The translations under genes were made by a program, and so were the position numbers. A DNA stretch of 11,905 nt from an uncultured Clostridia bacterium (GTDB taxonomy: Bacteria; Bacillota; Clostridia; TANB77; CAG-508): assembly GCA_934154515.1 (NCBI GenBank), contig CAKPGD010000037.1, positions 1 through 11,905 of the forward strand, given 5' to 3'. Each line of letters begins with the position of its first letter. The first letter of the stretch is position 1. The notes beneath the pieces were generated by a model that did no database searches, was not told the DNA's origin, and saw only the letters and a list, made by a program, of their open reading frames with translations. Shown in pieces: positions 1 to 7,039 of the stretch.

Positions 1-593
1 TAATCTAAATCTTCTGGATTGCAGTTTGTATCTATTAATCCTACAACTGGAATTCCTAATTTTTTAGCTTCTAATATTGCTATTCTTTCTTTTTTAGGAT
101 CTACTACAAACATAACTCCTGGAATTTCTGTCATATCTTTAATTCCACCTAAGTTCTTTTCTAGTTTTTCCATTTCTTTCTTTAATAAAATAACTTCTTT
201 TTTAGGTAATACTTCGAAAGTTCCATCTTCTTGCATTCTTTCTAATTCGTTTAATCTTTCTACTCTTCTTCTGATTGTTTCAAAGTTTGTTAGCATTCCA
301 CCTAACCATCTTTGATTTACATAGTACATACCGCTTTTTTCAGCAGCTTCTTTCATGCACTCTTGTGCTTGTTTTTTTGTTCCTACGAATAAGAAAGTCT
401 TTCCTTCTTCTGCTTGACTTCTCATAAATTCGTAAGCTTCATCTAATTTTTTAGATGTTTTTTGTAGGTCTATAATGTGAATACCATTTCTTGCTTGGAA
501 TATGTATTCAGCCATTTTAGGATCCCATCTTCTTGTTTGATGTCCAAAGTGAACACCAGCTTCAAGTAATTGTTTCATTGCAACTACTGCCAT
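1..593 (-). CDS. rpsB: 30S ribosomal protein S2, 3' end cut by window edge
   Basis: Structural protein of the small ribosomal subunit. About 197 codons are visible out of the usual 230-260, and the C-terminus lies outside the window. The translation starts MAVVAMKQLLEAGVHFGHQTR, the classic S2 N-terminus. It continues with RRWDPKM, YIFQARNGIHIIDLQKT, FVGTKKQAQ, the highly conserved QRWLGGMLTNF, and IPGVMFVVDPKKE. The start ATG (591-593) is preceded by AAAGGAGG with good spacing. A second GGAGG lies about 20 bases further upstream (618-622). The gene reads leftward; in most Bacillota tsf (EF-Ts) follows, but that is outside this window. Identification is by direct recognition of conserved S2 blocks and is very secure. 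Confidence 0.98.
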   Translation of the reverse strand, partial: MAVVAMKQLLEAGVHFGHQTRRWDPKMAEYIFQARNGIHIIDLQKTSKKLDEAYEFMRSQAEEGKTFLFVGTKKQAQECMKEAAEKSGMYYVNQRWLGGMLTNFETIRRRVERLNELERMQEDGTFEVLPKKEVILLKKEMEKLEKNLGGIKDMTEIPGVMFVVDPKKERIAILEAKKLGIPVVGLIDTNCNPEDLD

Positions 594-647
594 TTTTTAT
601 TCCTCCTTTTTGTTTTTCCTCCACTCTAACTTTAGCATTTAAAAAGA

Positions 648-694
648 CTTATAATTATTTTATAAGCACACTTTTTAAACTAATTAAAGTGTGT
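648..694 (-). promoter_or_regulatory. Structured 5' leader of rpsB: two adjacent hairpins
   Basis: Two hairpins sit back to back in the rpsB untranslated leader. One has stem CACACTTT/AAAGTGTG (667-674 with 686-693). The other has stem CTTATAA/TTATAAG (648-654 with 660-666) and a 5-base loop. Both lie between the predicted promoter and the ribosome binding site. Ribosomal protein operons often carry leader structures for autogenous control. Here that role is inferred only; I do not recognise a named leader family. Confidence 0.5.
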
Positions 695-714
695 GTATTT
701 TTTATACGCTATAT

Positions 715-743
715 ATGATACCACAAAAAGCTTGCAGATGCAA
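715..743 (-). promoter_or_regulatory. Predicted rpsB promoter, -35 box inside a palindrome
   Basis: On the minus strand a -35-like TTGCAT (738-743) is followed after 17 bases by TATCAT (715-720), with an extended -10 TG one base upstream. Transcription would start near 708 and give a leader of about 115 bases. The -35 box lies inside an inverted repeat, GCTTGC-AGAT-GCAAGC (730-745). That repeat could be an operator or a weak terminator-like hairpin; no gene ends here that would need a terminator. Confidence 0.5.
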
Positions 744-793
744 GCCTTTTGTTAAATTTTTGTTATTTTCTTTCTCTTTTTTTTCATTTTCTA

Positions 794-822
794 TTTTCAT
801 TTTTTTCTACTTGTGATAGAAT
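794..822 (+). promoter_or_regulatory. Predicted promoter of the zinc-ribbon gene
   Basis: TTTTCA (794-799), a 17-base spacer and TAGAAT (817-822), with an extended -10 TG at 814-815. The -35 is weak. The expected start near 829 leaves a leader of about 80 bases before the ATG at 912. The rest of the 318-base gap between rpsB and this gene is AT-rich sequence with T-runs and no further recognisable feature beyond those listed here. Confidence 0.4.
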
Positions 823-861
823 AAGCTCAAATAAAGTCGAAATATAAATAAAATTTTAAAG

Positions 862-901
862 AAAGGAGTGTATGATTTTTTAATTATTAATTATATCATA
901 C
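862..901 (+). promoter_or_regulatory. Distant Shine-Dalgarno with intervening hairpin
   Basis: AAAGGAG (862-868) is the only good ribosome binding site upstream of the ATG at 912, but it is 43 bases away. Between them is a stem GTATGAT/ATCATAC (870-876 with 895-901), with an inner AATT/AATT stem. Folding removes 32 bases and leaves about 11 bases between the SD and the ATG. A three-codon ORF (ATG ATT TTT TAA at 872) starts only 3 bases after the SD and would be hidden in the folded stem. Confidence 0.45.
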
Positions 902-911
902 GAAAATTGCT

Positions 912-1136
912 ATGGAATTAAATAAATGTAGTCGTTGTGGTGCATTTTATGCCACTTCAAATAATGTATGTCCAAACTGTATGCCTAAAGATAGTTTAGA
1001 ACAATTTAAGTTAAAAACTTTTTTACAAGAAAATGAAGCTCCTGTTTCACTTGAAGCTTTATCTAACGATACTGGTATTTCTATTAAAAATTTGAATCGT
1101 TTTATTTCTAATGGGAATATTAAGATAAATCTTTAA
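912..1136 (+). CDS. Small zinc-ribbon/HTH protein, YvyF-like
   Basis: A 74-residue protein with two CxxC pairs (C6/C9 and C20/C23) that form a zinc ribbon. A predicted helical part (about 30-74) follows, whose segment VSLEALSNDTGISIKNLNRF looks like a helix-turn-helix. This layout (CxRCG, CPNC, then a short 'T..EV...TGV...I..FI..G' HTH) matches the YvyF/TIGR03826 group of flagellar-operon-associated proteins. No flagellar genes are visible here, so a flagellar role is not supported. It could be a small regulator or adaptor. The start has no linear SD (see the hairpin-bridged site), and no in-frame ATG, GTG or TTG lies upstream before a stop at 888. It is transcribed alone, divergent from rpsB. 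Confidence 0.75.
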   Translation: MELNKCSRCGAFYATSNNVCPNCMPKDSLEQFKLKTFLQENEAPVSLEALSNDTGISIKNLNRFISNGNIKINL

Positions 1137-1146
1137 TTTTAAAATT

Positions 1147-1212
1147 AAACAATAAAAGTGGTTATGTAATAAAAAATAATTTATTTACATCAACTTATGA
1201 CCTTTATTGTTT
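1147..1212. other. Long imperfect inverted repeat after the zinc-ribbon gene
   Basis: AAACAATAAA (1147-1156) pairs perfectly with TTTATTGTTT (1203-1212). Inside, GTTATGTAA (1161-1169) pairs with TTACATcAAC (1185-1194), with one bulged C. Immediately after the hairpin is a strong orphan SD, GGAGG (1214-1218), with no credible ORF behind it. The structure has no following T-tract on the plus strand, so it is not a typical terminator. It may be an RNA structure or a remnant; function unknown. Confidence 0.4.
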
Positions 1213-1300
1213 TGGAGGTAAATAATATTAATATATTTTGAATGCCATATCTTGCAATTTATAAATGTTAAAAATATATAATTTATTTATATATATTCAA

Positions 1301-1341
1301 AAAAAATCCAATAATTCATTTTATGAATTACTGGATTTTTT
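1301..1341. terminator. Bidirectional terminator between the zinc-ribbon gene and pdp
   Basis: Stem AAAAAATCCA and TAATTCA (1301-1318) pairs with TGAATTA and TGGATTTTTT (1324-1341). There is one A/C mismatch and a 5-base loop. Both strands read into T-runs. It starts about 10 bases after the pdp stop on the minus strand and also serves the plus-strand gene ending at 1136. Confidence 0.85.
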
Positions 1342-1350
1342 TACAACGTT

Positions 1351-2649
1351 TTACAATACTTTTAATATTGTTTTTATCTTTTTAGGTTTAATTTTAGATA
1401 CCTTAATTATTTTCAAAACTTCTTCTTTTGCTTCTTCTATTACCTCTTCCTTGTTTGTATATAGTGTTAAAAGTTTTTCTTGTTTTTCTACTCTATCTCC
1501 TACTTTTTTACTTAATATAATTCCTGCAGTATAATCTATACTATCTTCTTTCTTTAATCTTCCTGCACCTAATCTTGATGCTAACTTTCCTATTTCTTCT
1601 GCATTTATTTCTGTTACATACCCATCTTCTTGGCTTAATACTTCTATTTCATATTTTGCCTTTTCAAATTTATTTATATCTTCTATATATGAAATATCTC
1701 CACCTTGTTTTTCCACAAGTTCTGCAAATTTGTGGAAAGCTCTTCCAGAATTTATTTCTTCGCATATTTTATATTTATTTTTTTCTATATTATTTCCTTT
1801 TCCTGCAAGTTTTAACATATATGCACCAAGTTCTAATGTAACATCTTTTACGTCTTGTGGAATTTCTCCCTTTAATGCCTTTATAACTTCTATAACTTCC
1901 AAATTATTTCCTACTGCATATCCTAATGGCTCTTCCATATTTGTGATTACACATGTTGTTTCTTTCTTTACTAGCTTTCCTATCTTTTTCATTTCTTTTG
2001 AAAGTTTTTCAGCATCTTTTATGTTTTTCATAAAAGCTCCGCTTCCGCAAGTTACATCTAAAACTATTTTGCTAGCACCTGCTGCTATTTTTTTGCTCAT
2101 TATGCTAGAGGCAATTAAAGGTATACTATTAGTACAAGAAATTGTATCTCTTAATGCATAAATTTTCTTATCTGCTGGTGCTAAATTTCCGGTTTGTGTC
2201 ATTAAGCTTATTCCTATTTCATTAATATTTTTCTTAAATTCTTCAATTGAAATATTTATATTATAACCTGGTATTGACTCTAGCTTATCTGCAGTACCTC
2301 CTGTAAATCCTAATCCTCTTCCTGACATTTTAGCTACTGGTACACCAAGTGAAGCAATTATAGGCATTAATATTAATGTTATTTTATCTCCTACTCCACC
2401 AGTTGAATGCTTATCTACTACTGTTCCTATCTCAGACAAATCTAGTACCTCTCCTGAATATGCCATTGCAAGAGTTAAATATGTTATTTCTTCATCATCC
2501 ATTCCATTTATAAATATTGCCATTATAAGTGCTGCTGCCTGATAATCTGTAATATTTCCGTTTGTATATTCTACAATAAAGTATTCTATTTCTCCTCTTG
2601 TTAATTTTTTATTATCTCTTTTTTTAGCTATTATATCTAAAATATTCAT
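1351..2649 (-). CDS. pdp: Pyrimidine-nucleoside phosphorylase
   Basis: Cytosolic salvage enzyme that splits uridine, thymidine or deoxyuridine with phosphate into base and (deoxy)ribose-1-phosphate. The 432 residues match the usual length of about 433. The family signature KHSTGGVGDK is at 80-89, followed by the phosphate-site block KMSGRGLGFTGGTADKLES (107-125). The pyrimidine-contact residues known from thymidine phosphorylase appear as R167 (ALRDT), S182 and K186 (SSIMSKK), with the family spacing. The N-terminal helical domain and C-terminal alpha/beta domain are both complete. AAGGAG precedes the ATG at 2649. The gene seems to be its own unit: a terminator lies on either side, and a promoter overlaps the upstream one. 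Broad specificity (Pdp rather than DeoA) is assumed from the Gram-positive context and not proven by the sequence. Confidence 0.95.
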   Translation of the reverse strand: MNILDIIAKKRDNKKLTRGEIEYFIVEYTNGNITDYQAAALIMAIFINGMDDEEITYLTLAMAYSGEVLDLSEIGTVVDKHSTGGVGDKITLILMPIIASLGVPVAKMSGRGLGFTGGTADKLESIPGYNINISIEEFKKNINEIGISLMTQTGNLAPADKKIYALRDTISCTNSIPLIASSIMSKKIAAGASKIVLDVTCGSGAFMKNIKDAEKLSKEMKKIGKLVKKETTCVITNMEEPLGYAVGNNLEVIEVIKALKGEIPQDVKDVTLELGAYMLKLAGKGNNIEKNKYKICEEINSGRAFHKFAELVEKQGGDISYIEDINKFEKAKYEIEVLSQEDGYVTEINAEEIGKLASRLGAGRLKKEDSIDYTAGIILSKKVGDRVEKQEKLLTLYTNKEEVIEEAKEEVLKIIKVSKIKPKKIKTILKVL

Positions 2650-2675
2650 TTGTATCTCTCCTTTTCATTAGCACT

Positions 2676-2705
2676 ATAATATCATAAAAGCTAGCAGTTT
2701 TACAA
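2676..2705 (-). promoter_or_regulatory. Predicted pdp promoter overlapping the upstream terminator
   Basis: On the minus strand TTGTAA (2700-2705), an 18-base spacer and TATTAT (2676-2681). The -35 box lies across the loop of the terminator hairpin at 2687-2716. The leader would be about 20 bases, ending in AAAAGGAG before the pdp ATG. Confidence 0.45.
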
Positions 2706-2716
2706 CTACTAGCTTT
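2687..2716 (-). terminator. Terminator of the MMPL/heptad-protein operon
   Basis: Stem AAAGCTAG plus AGT (2687-2698) pairs with ACT plus CTAGCTTT (2705-2716), with one mismatch and a 6-base loop. It begins 5 bases after the stop of the heptad-repeat gene. The T-run on the minus strand is short (TTTT). Confidence 0.65.
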
Positions 2717-2721
2717 CATTT

Positions 2722-4785
2722 TTAATTATTTTCTTTTGCTTCTTCGTCTTTTACTTTTAAGCTATCTGTTACTATAATAAATTTAGTTTCTTTATTTTCA
2801 TCTTCGTTAGATTTAGCTATTCCTTCATAATTTTCTGCAAGTTCTTGTAATTTTTCTGCACGAGCTGCTATATCTTTTACATCTGAATTAATATAGTTAC
2901 AAATTTTATTAATTGCTTCTGTATTGAATTGCTCAACACCTGTTGCTAATTCAAAAGCTCCTTCTTTAATTGTTACACTTGCTTGTGTTAATTGGTCATT
3001 TGCACTTGAAAGCATTTTTGTTGATGCTTCTAATGTATTTAGTCCGTCTTTCATTTGGTTTGAACCTGTATTTAATTGTGCTGTTCCTGTTTTTAAAGCA
3101 ACTGTTCCTTTATATAATTCTGTTGTTCCAGCTTTTAATGTTTTTGTTCCATTACTTAATTCTGTAACACCATTTGTTATACTATCAAATCCGTCTGAAA
3201 TTTGTTTTATTCCATCATTAATACTTGTTCCTGCTTGTGATTTTAATGATGTTAATCCAGCTTTTACTCCTAAGTCTTTTTCTGTACTACCAGCCTTTAT
3301 ATTTCCATTTGCATCTAATCCGGCATTATTAATTAAATCTAAGCCTGTTTCTTGTTTTTTAGTCATTCCGTCTATTGCACTTTCTATTCCTGCATTTAAT
3401 TTAGATGTATCCATTTTTGCTGATAATGTTTGTACTAATGCTGTTTTTTGTGCGTCTGTTAAATTTATTCCTGTGCTTGTTGTAAATGTACTATCTTTTA
3501 ATATAGCTTCTAATGTACCTGCTGCAAGTTGTTTTGCCCCATCTCCAACACTTAAGCTTACATTTCCATTTGCATCTTTTGTAGTTGTTGTTAAACCTTT
3601 TTTCAATTGAGCATTTGGTGCTTCTATTACTTGTTTTTTTATTGTTTCTGTTTCTGTATTTTTCCCTGCTATAATTTTATCTATTCCTGCTGATAATGTT
3701 TTTGCACTTTCTTCTAATGCTGAAGTTGCTTGTGCTTTTCCTTCTACTACACCTGTGCTTAATTCATTTAATCCTGAACTTACTTTGTCTACACCAGCAT
3801 TTAATTTATTTGCACCTGATTTTAATTCTGTGCTTTTACTATCTAATGTATTAATTCCATTATTAATTTCTGAATAACTGCTATTTGCTTTTGTTACTCC
3901 CTCTTCTAATTGTTTCATTGCACCATTAAATTCTTGTGACTTTTGGCTAAATCCTTCTGTTCCTTCTTTTAGTGCATTTGCTCCATCTTCTATTGATTTA
4001 CTTGCTTGTTGTATTTCGTTTATTTTTGAATATAAAGTATTTAATTTATCAAAAGAAAAACTATTTTCTGTTATTTTTGGTGTAATAAATGTTATTATAT
4101 TATTTTGTTCATATTTTGTTGTTTCCATTGTTATTTCTATACTACTTGGTATTTCTATATCTTTGCTAGAAATATTTAAACTTTCTTGCATACCTGGAAG
4201 TGCAATTCCTAATACCATTGTTTTAGTTCCATCATTAATAACTTTACCATTTGTTATTTCTATATTACTATTTTCTGTATTGCTAAATACTGTTCCACAA
4301 GCTACTGCAAATGGTGTATACATTGTAGTTTTTCTTCCATTTACATATATCATATGGCTATCTAAGTTTTCATATTCTATTTTAATTTTAACTTTTCCTG
4401 CTTTACCAACTAAGTCTTCTGCTGAAATTTCTTTTCCGTCTAATTCATAAGAAATTTTACATTTAATTGGTAATTGTTTTTCTGTTTCACCTTGATAATA
4501 TATGTCTGCTCCATTTGCATTCCATATTAAATTATCTCCGTCTTGAGAAAATGTTTCATCTCCACTAACATTTTCTATATTAATTAAATCTGTTAAGTCT
4601 TTTAATATTTCTTCTTTGTCTCCATTTACTAAATGAGTACTTACTATTGTTTTGTATACATCACCATTGGTATTCATTTTAGAGTATACATTTTCTTCTT
4701 TTGAAAAGGCAAATATTGGTGTTGTATATGCTATCATTGTTCCTAAAAGTAACGTAGATGTAATTTTTACTATTTTTTTATTCAT
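2722..4785 (-). CDS. Secreted Leu-x-x-Gly heptad-repeat protein, partner of MMPL transporter
   Basis: 687 residues. A signal peptide (MNKKIVKITSTLLLGTMIAY, then TTPIFAFS) predicts export. A beta-rich N-terminal part (about 45-240) is followed by two blocks of heptads of the form L-x-x-G-T/x-x-x (about 265-375 and 520-595), such as ELSNGTKTLKAGTTELYKG. Between them lies a non-repeat stretch with two DANGN motifs. Such heptads (TIGR03057 type) occur in YhgE/Pip and type VII EsaA proteins, where they form long coiled rods. Those proteins are membrane-embedded, while here I see no transmembrane segment after the signal peptide. The C-terminus has KFIIVTDSLKVKDEE and an acidic tail. The start at 4785 is chosen over the ATG at 4794 because AAAGGA is 8 bases before 4785 but abuts 4794. 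It lies 17 bases after the MMPL stop, so the two genes are co-transcribed. A periplasm-like accessory or substrate-handling role is inferred. Confidence 0.8.
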   Translation of the reverse strand: MNKKIVKITSTLLLGTMIAYTTPIFAFSKEENVYSKMNTNGDVYKTIVSTHLVNGDKEEILKDLTDLINIENVSGDETFSQDGDNLIWNANGADIYYQGETEKQLPIKCKISYELDGKEISAEDLVGKAGKVKIKIEYENLDSHMIYVNGRKTTMYTPFAVACGTVFSNTENSNIEITNGKVINDGTKTMVLGIALPGMQESLNISSKDIEIPSSIEITMETTKYEQNNIITFITPKITENSFSFDKLNTLYSKINEIQQASKSIEDGANALKEGTEGFSQKSQEFNGAMKQLEEGVTKANSSYSEINNGINTLDSKSTELKSGANKLNAGVDKVSSGLNELSTGVVEGKAQATSALEESAKTLSAGIDKIIAGKNTETETIKKQVIEAPNAQLKKGLTTTTKDANGNVSLSVGDGAKQLAAGTLEAILKDSTFTTSTGINLTDAQKTALVQTLSAKMDTSKLNAGIESAIDGMTKKQETGLDLINNAGLDANGNIKAGSTEKDLGVKAGLTSLKSQAGTSINDGIKQISDGFDSITNGVTELSNGTKTLKAGTTELYKGTVALKTGTAQLNTGSNQMKDGLNTLEASTKMLSSANDQLTQASVTIKEGAFELATGVEQFNTEAINKICNYINSDVKDIAARAEKLQELAENYEGIAKSNEDENKETKFIIVTDSLKVKDEEAKENN

Positions 4786-4802
4786 ATAAATCATCCTTTC
4801 TA

Positions 4803-6869
4803 TTATTTACAATTTTTCATACCTATTGTTGTTTTACAAATTAATTTATCAAAAATCATTAAGAATGTTGGAAGTGCAAATATAACTGTAAACATACTTA
4901 TAATTGCTCCTCTTGACATTAAAGTACATAGTGAACCTATCATCTCTATTTTCGAATAAGCTCCAACACCAAATGTAGCTCCAAAGAAGCAAAGTCCACT
5001 AACTACTATTGAACTAATTGATGTTCCAAGTGCCTCACTTACTGCTGCTTTTTTATCCATTCCTTCATTTCTATTTCTTATATATTTTGTTGTAATTAAT
5101 ATTGCATAATCTATTGTAGCTCCTAATTGTATTGTTCCTATAACTATTGATGCTACAAATGGTAATATTGTATTTGTGTAATATGGAATACCCATATTAA
5201 TAAATATTGCAAATTCTATTGTTATAATTAATATAACTGGTAATGATATTGATTTTAAAACAAATATCATAATTACAAATATTATTGCTATTGAAACTAT
5301 ATTTACACTATTAAAGTCATGATCTGCAATTTCTACTAGATCTGTCATAAGTGGTCCTTCTCCTGCTAGTATTGCTTTTTCATCATATTGTTTAATAATG
5401 TTATTAATTTCTTTTACTTGTGCATTTAGTTCATCTGTTGCCATTTCATATTTAGAATTTATTATTACCATTTGGTAATCTCCATTTTCAAAAATAGTTC
5501 TTACACTGTCTGGTAACATATCTTTTGGTATTCCTAAATCCTCTAATTTAGATGAGCCCATTACCCATTCTATTCCATCTAATTGTTCTATTTTATCTGT
5601 CATTTCTTTTAATTGATTATTTGGCATATCTTTATCTACTAATAATAGTTCCATAGATACCATATTAAATTTTTCTTTTAATTCTTTATTTGCTGTTACA
5701 CTGTCTAGTGTAGTTGGTAAGGATTTATCTAGATTATAATAAATTCCTGTGTTTTTATATCCGTAGAATGCTATTGGAAGAATTATTACAAACACAATTG
5801 CTATTGCTATATAATGTTTTATTACAAAATCTTTTATTTTTGTAAATTTAGGTAATATTTCTTTATGACTTGTTTTTTCTACTAAATTATCTAACTCTAA
5901 TAGCATTGCTGGTAAAATTGTTACAACATTTATTACTCCGAATAAAACACCTTTTGCCATAACTATACCTATATCTTTACCAAGTGTTAAGTTCATACTA
6001 CATAATGCTAAGAACCCTGCAATTGTTGTTAATGAACTTCCTACTACTGATACTAATGTTTTAGCTATTGCCTCACTCATTGCTTGTTCTTTATCTGCAT
6101 TTTTTGCTTTTTCTTGTTTATAGCTATGATATAAGAATATTGCAAAATCCATTGTTACACCAAGTTGCAATACTGCACTTATCGCTTTTGTTATATAAGA
6201 AATTTGTCCTAACATTACATTTGTTCCCATATTATATAGAACTGCTATTCCTATATTTAATAAAATAATTATTGGAACTGCATATGAATCTAATGCAAAC
6301 TCTAATACTAATAAACAAAGTGCAACTGCAATAATTACATAAATTAATACTTCTGAATCAGATAGATTTCTTGTATCTATAACTGTTGCTGTCATTCCGC
6401 TTATTTTGCATCTTTCATCTGTTATATCTCTTAATTTTTGTACCGCTTCCATTGTTGAGTCTGCTGAAATTGCATCTTTAAAAGTAACTAACATTATAGT
6501 AGAATTATCATCATATATTTTGTCTTTTACTTCATCTGGTAACATTTCTACTGGTATTTCTGTTCCAAGTACATCTGCTATACTTACTACTTTTTGAACT
6601 TCGTCAATTTCTCTTATTTTGTCTTCTAATTTTAAAATATCTTTTGTTTTCATATCATCTAATATTACAACTGAGAAAGCTCCCATGTTAAAGTCTTCTG
6701 ATAATATGTTTTCCCCTTGAATTGTTTCTATATCATCTGGAAGATATACTAGAATATCATAATTTATTCTTGTCGCTTTCATTCCTATTATAGAAGGAAT
6801 TAATAGTAATAATGCGATTACTAAAATTGCCTTTCTGTGCTTACAAATAAATTCTCCAAATTTATGCAT
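4803..6869 (-). CDS. MMPL/RND-superfamily transporter
   Basis: 688-residue polytopic membrane protein with the RND duplication: one helix at 13-30, a large extracellular loop (31-170), five helices (about 174-325), then the same plan again (helix 352-370, loop 371-520, five helices 523-673). The two halves share a motif in their fourth helices, LQLGVTMDFAIFL (235-247) and IQLGATIDYAILI (580-592). D241 and D587 sit where MmpL proteins have the proton-relay Asp-Tyr pairs; the first half has D-F instead of D-Y. MMPL members export lipids, siderophores or drugs by proton antiport; the substrate here is unknown. AAAGGAG precedes the ATG. It is the first gene of an operon with the secreted heptad protein and is divergent from a TetR repressor, the usual layout for an inducible exporter. 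Confidence 0.92.
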   Translation of the reverse strand: MHKFGEFICKHRKAILVIALLLLIPSIIGMKATRINYDILVYLPDDIETIQGENILSEDFNMGAFSVVILDDMKTKDILKLEDKIREIDEVQKVVSIADVLGTEIPVEMLPDEVKDKIYDDNSTIMLVTFKDAISADSTMEAVQKLRDITDERCKISGMTATVIDTRNLSDSEVLIYVIIAVALCLLVLEFALDSYAVPIIILLNIGIAVLYNMGTNVMLGQISYITKAISAVLQLGVTMDFAIFLYHSYKQEKAKNADKEQAMSEAIAKTLVSVVGSSLTTIAGFLALCSMNLTLGKDIGIVMAKGVLFGVINVVTILPAMLLELDNLVEKTSHKEILPKFTKIKDFVIKHYIAIAIVFVIILPIAFYGYKNTGIYYNLDKSLPTTLDSVTANKELKEKFNMVSMELLLVDKDMPNNQLKEMTDKIEQLDGIEWVMGSSKLEDLGIPKDMLPDSVRTIFENGDYQMVIINSKYEMATDELNAQVKEINNIIKQYDEKAILAGEGPLMTDLVEIADHDFNSVNIVSIAIIFVIMIFVLKSISLPVILIITIEFAIFINMGIPYYTNTILPFVASIVIGTIQLGATIDYAILITTKYIRNRNEGMDKKAAVSEALGTSISSIVVSGLCFFGATFGVGAYSKIEMIGSLCTLMSRGAIISMFTVIFALPTFLMIFDKLICKTTIGMKNCK

Positions 6870-6890
6870 TTTTATCTCTCCTTTCTTATA

Positions 6891-6903
6891 TGACTACTGG
6901 TCA
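6891..6903. promoter_or_regulatory. Candidate TetR operator, copy 3 (imperfect palindrome)
   Basis: TGACTACTGGTCA is a near-palindrome with the same half-site (TGACTA) as the perfect operator at 6926-6940. It lies just downstream of the -10 of the MMPL promoter, around the expected transcription start, where a bound repressor would block the polymerase. Confidence 0.55.
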
Positions 6904-6911
6904 CTTTTATA

Positions 6912-6940
6912 AGTATACTATGAAATTGACTAATAGTCAA
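6912..6940 (-). promoter_or_regulatory. Promoter of the MMPL/heptad-protein operon
   Basis: On the minus strand TTGACT (6935-6940), a 17-base spacer and TATACT (6912-6917). This is a strong sigma-A-type promoter, with the start expected near 6905 and a leader of about 35 bases. The -35 is entirely inside the palindrome at 6926-6940. Confidence 0.8.
6926..6940. promoter_or_regulatory. Candidate TetR operator, copy 1 (perfect palindrome)
   Basis: TTGACTAATAGTCAA is a perfect 7+1+7 palindrome covering the -35 of the MMPL operon promoter. Its position between divergent tetR-type and transporter genes is typical of a TetR-family operator. Binding by the neighbouring regulator is inferred from this layout. 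Confidence 0.75.
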
Positions 6941-6989
6941 TATCTTTTTTATTATATTTTTCATTTTTTTGAAATATTCCATTTTTTTA

Positions 6990-7004
6990 TTGACCATTAG
7001 TTTA
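6990..7004. promoter_or_regulatory. Candidate TetR operator, copy 2 (degenerate)
   Basis: TTGACCATTAGTTTA matches the perfect operator at 11 of 15 positions and covers the -35 of the regulator's own promoter. This suggests autoregulation with weaker binding than at the transporter promoter. Confidence 0.5.
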
Positions 7005-7018
7005 AAATGTGCAATAAT
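6990..7018 (+). promoter_or_regulatory. Predicted promoter of the TetR-family gene
   Basis: TTGACC (6990-6995), a 17-base spacer and AATAAT (7013-7018), with TGC just before it (extended -10). The start near 7025 would fall at the SD itself and give a very short leader. A weaker alternative -10 is TAAAAT at 7003-7008. Confidence 0.5.
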
Positions 7019-7039
7019 AACTTTAAGGAGGAATACAAC

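Noticed and set aside
1265..1534. Plus-strand open frame overlapping the terminator and the 3' end of pdp
   Set aside because: It crosses the terminator hairpin, has no SD and is antisense to a clear enzyme gene.
2924..3610. Plus-strand open frame of 228 codons inside the heptad-repeat gene
   Set aside because: It is an antisense shadow of the AT-rich repetitive coding sequence, with no SD and no recognisable domain.
3000..4000. Repetitive DNA in the heptad gene considered as a tandem repeat or CRISPR-like array
   Set aside because: The repetition is at protein level (LxxG heptads with varied codons). There are no constant-length repeats and unique spacers.
4786..4794. Earlier in-frame ATG of the heptad-repeat gene
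   Set aside because: It overlaps the SD (AAAGGATG), leaving no spacing; the next ATG at 4785 has normal spacing and begins a proper signal peptide.
7007..7039. Upstream ATG extending the TetR protein by 11 residues
   Set aside because: It lies within the predicted promoter spacer and has no SD, while the ATG at 7040 has AAGGAGG at 8 bases.
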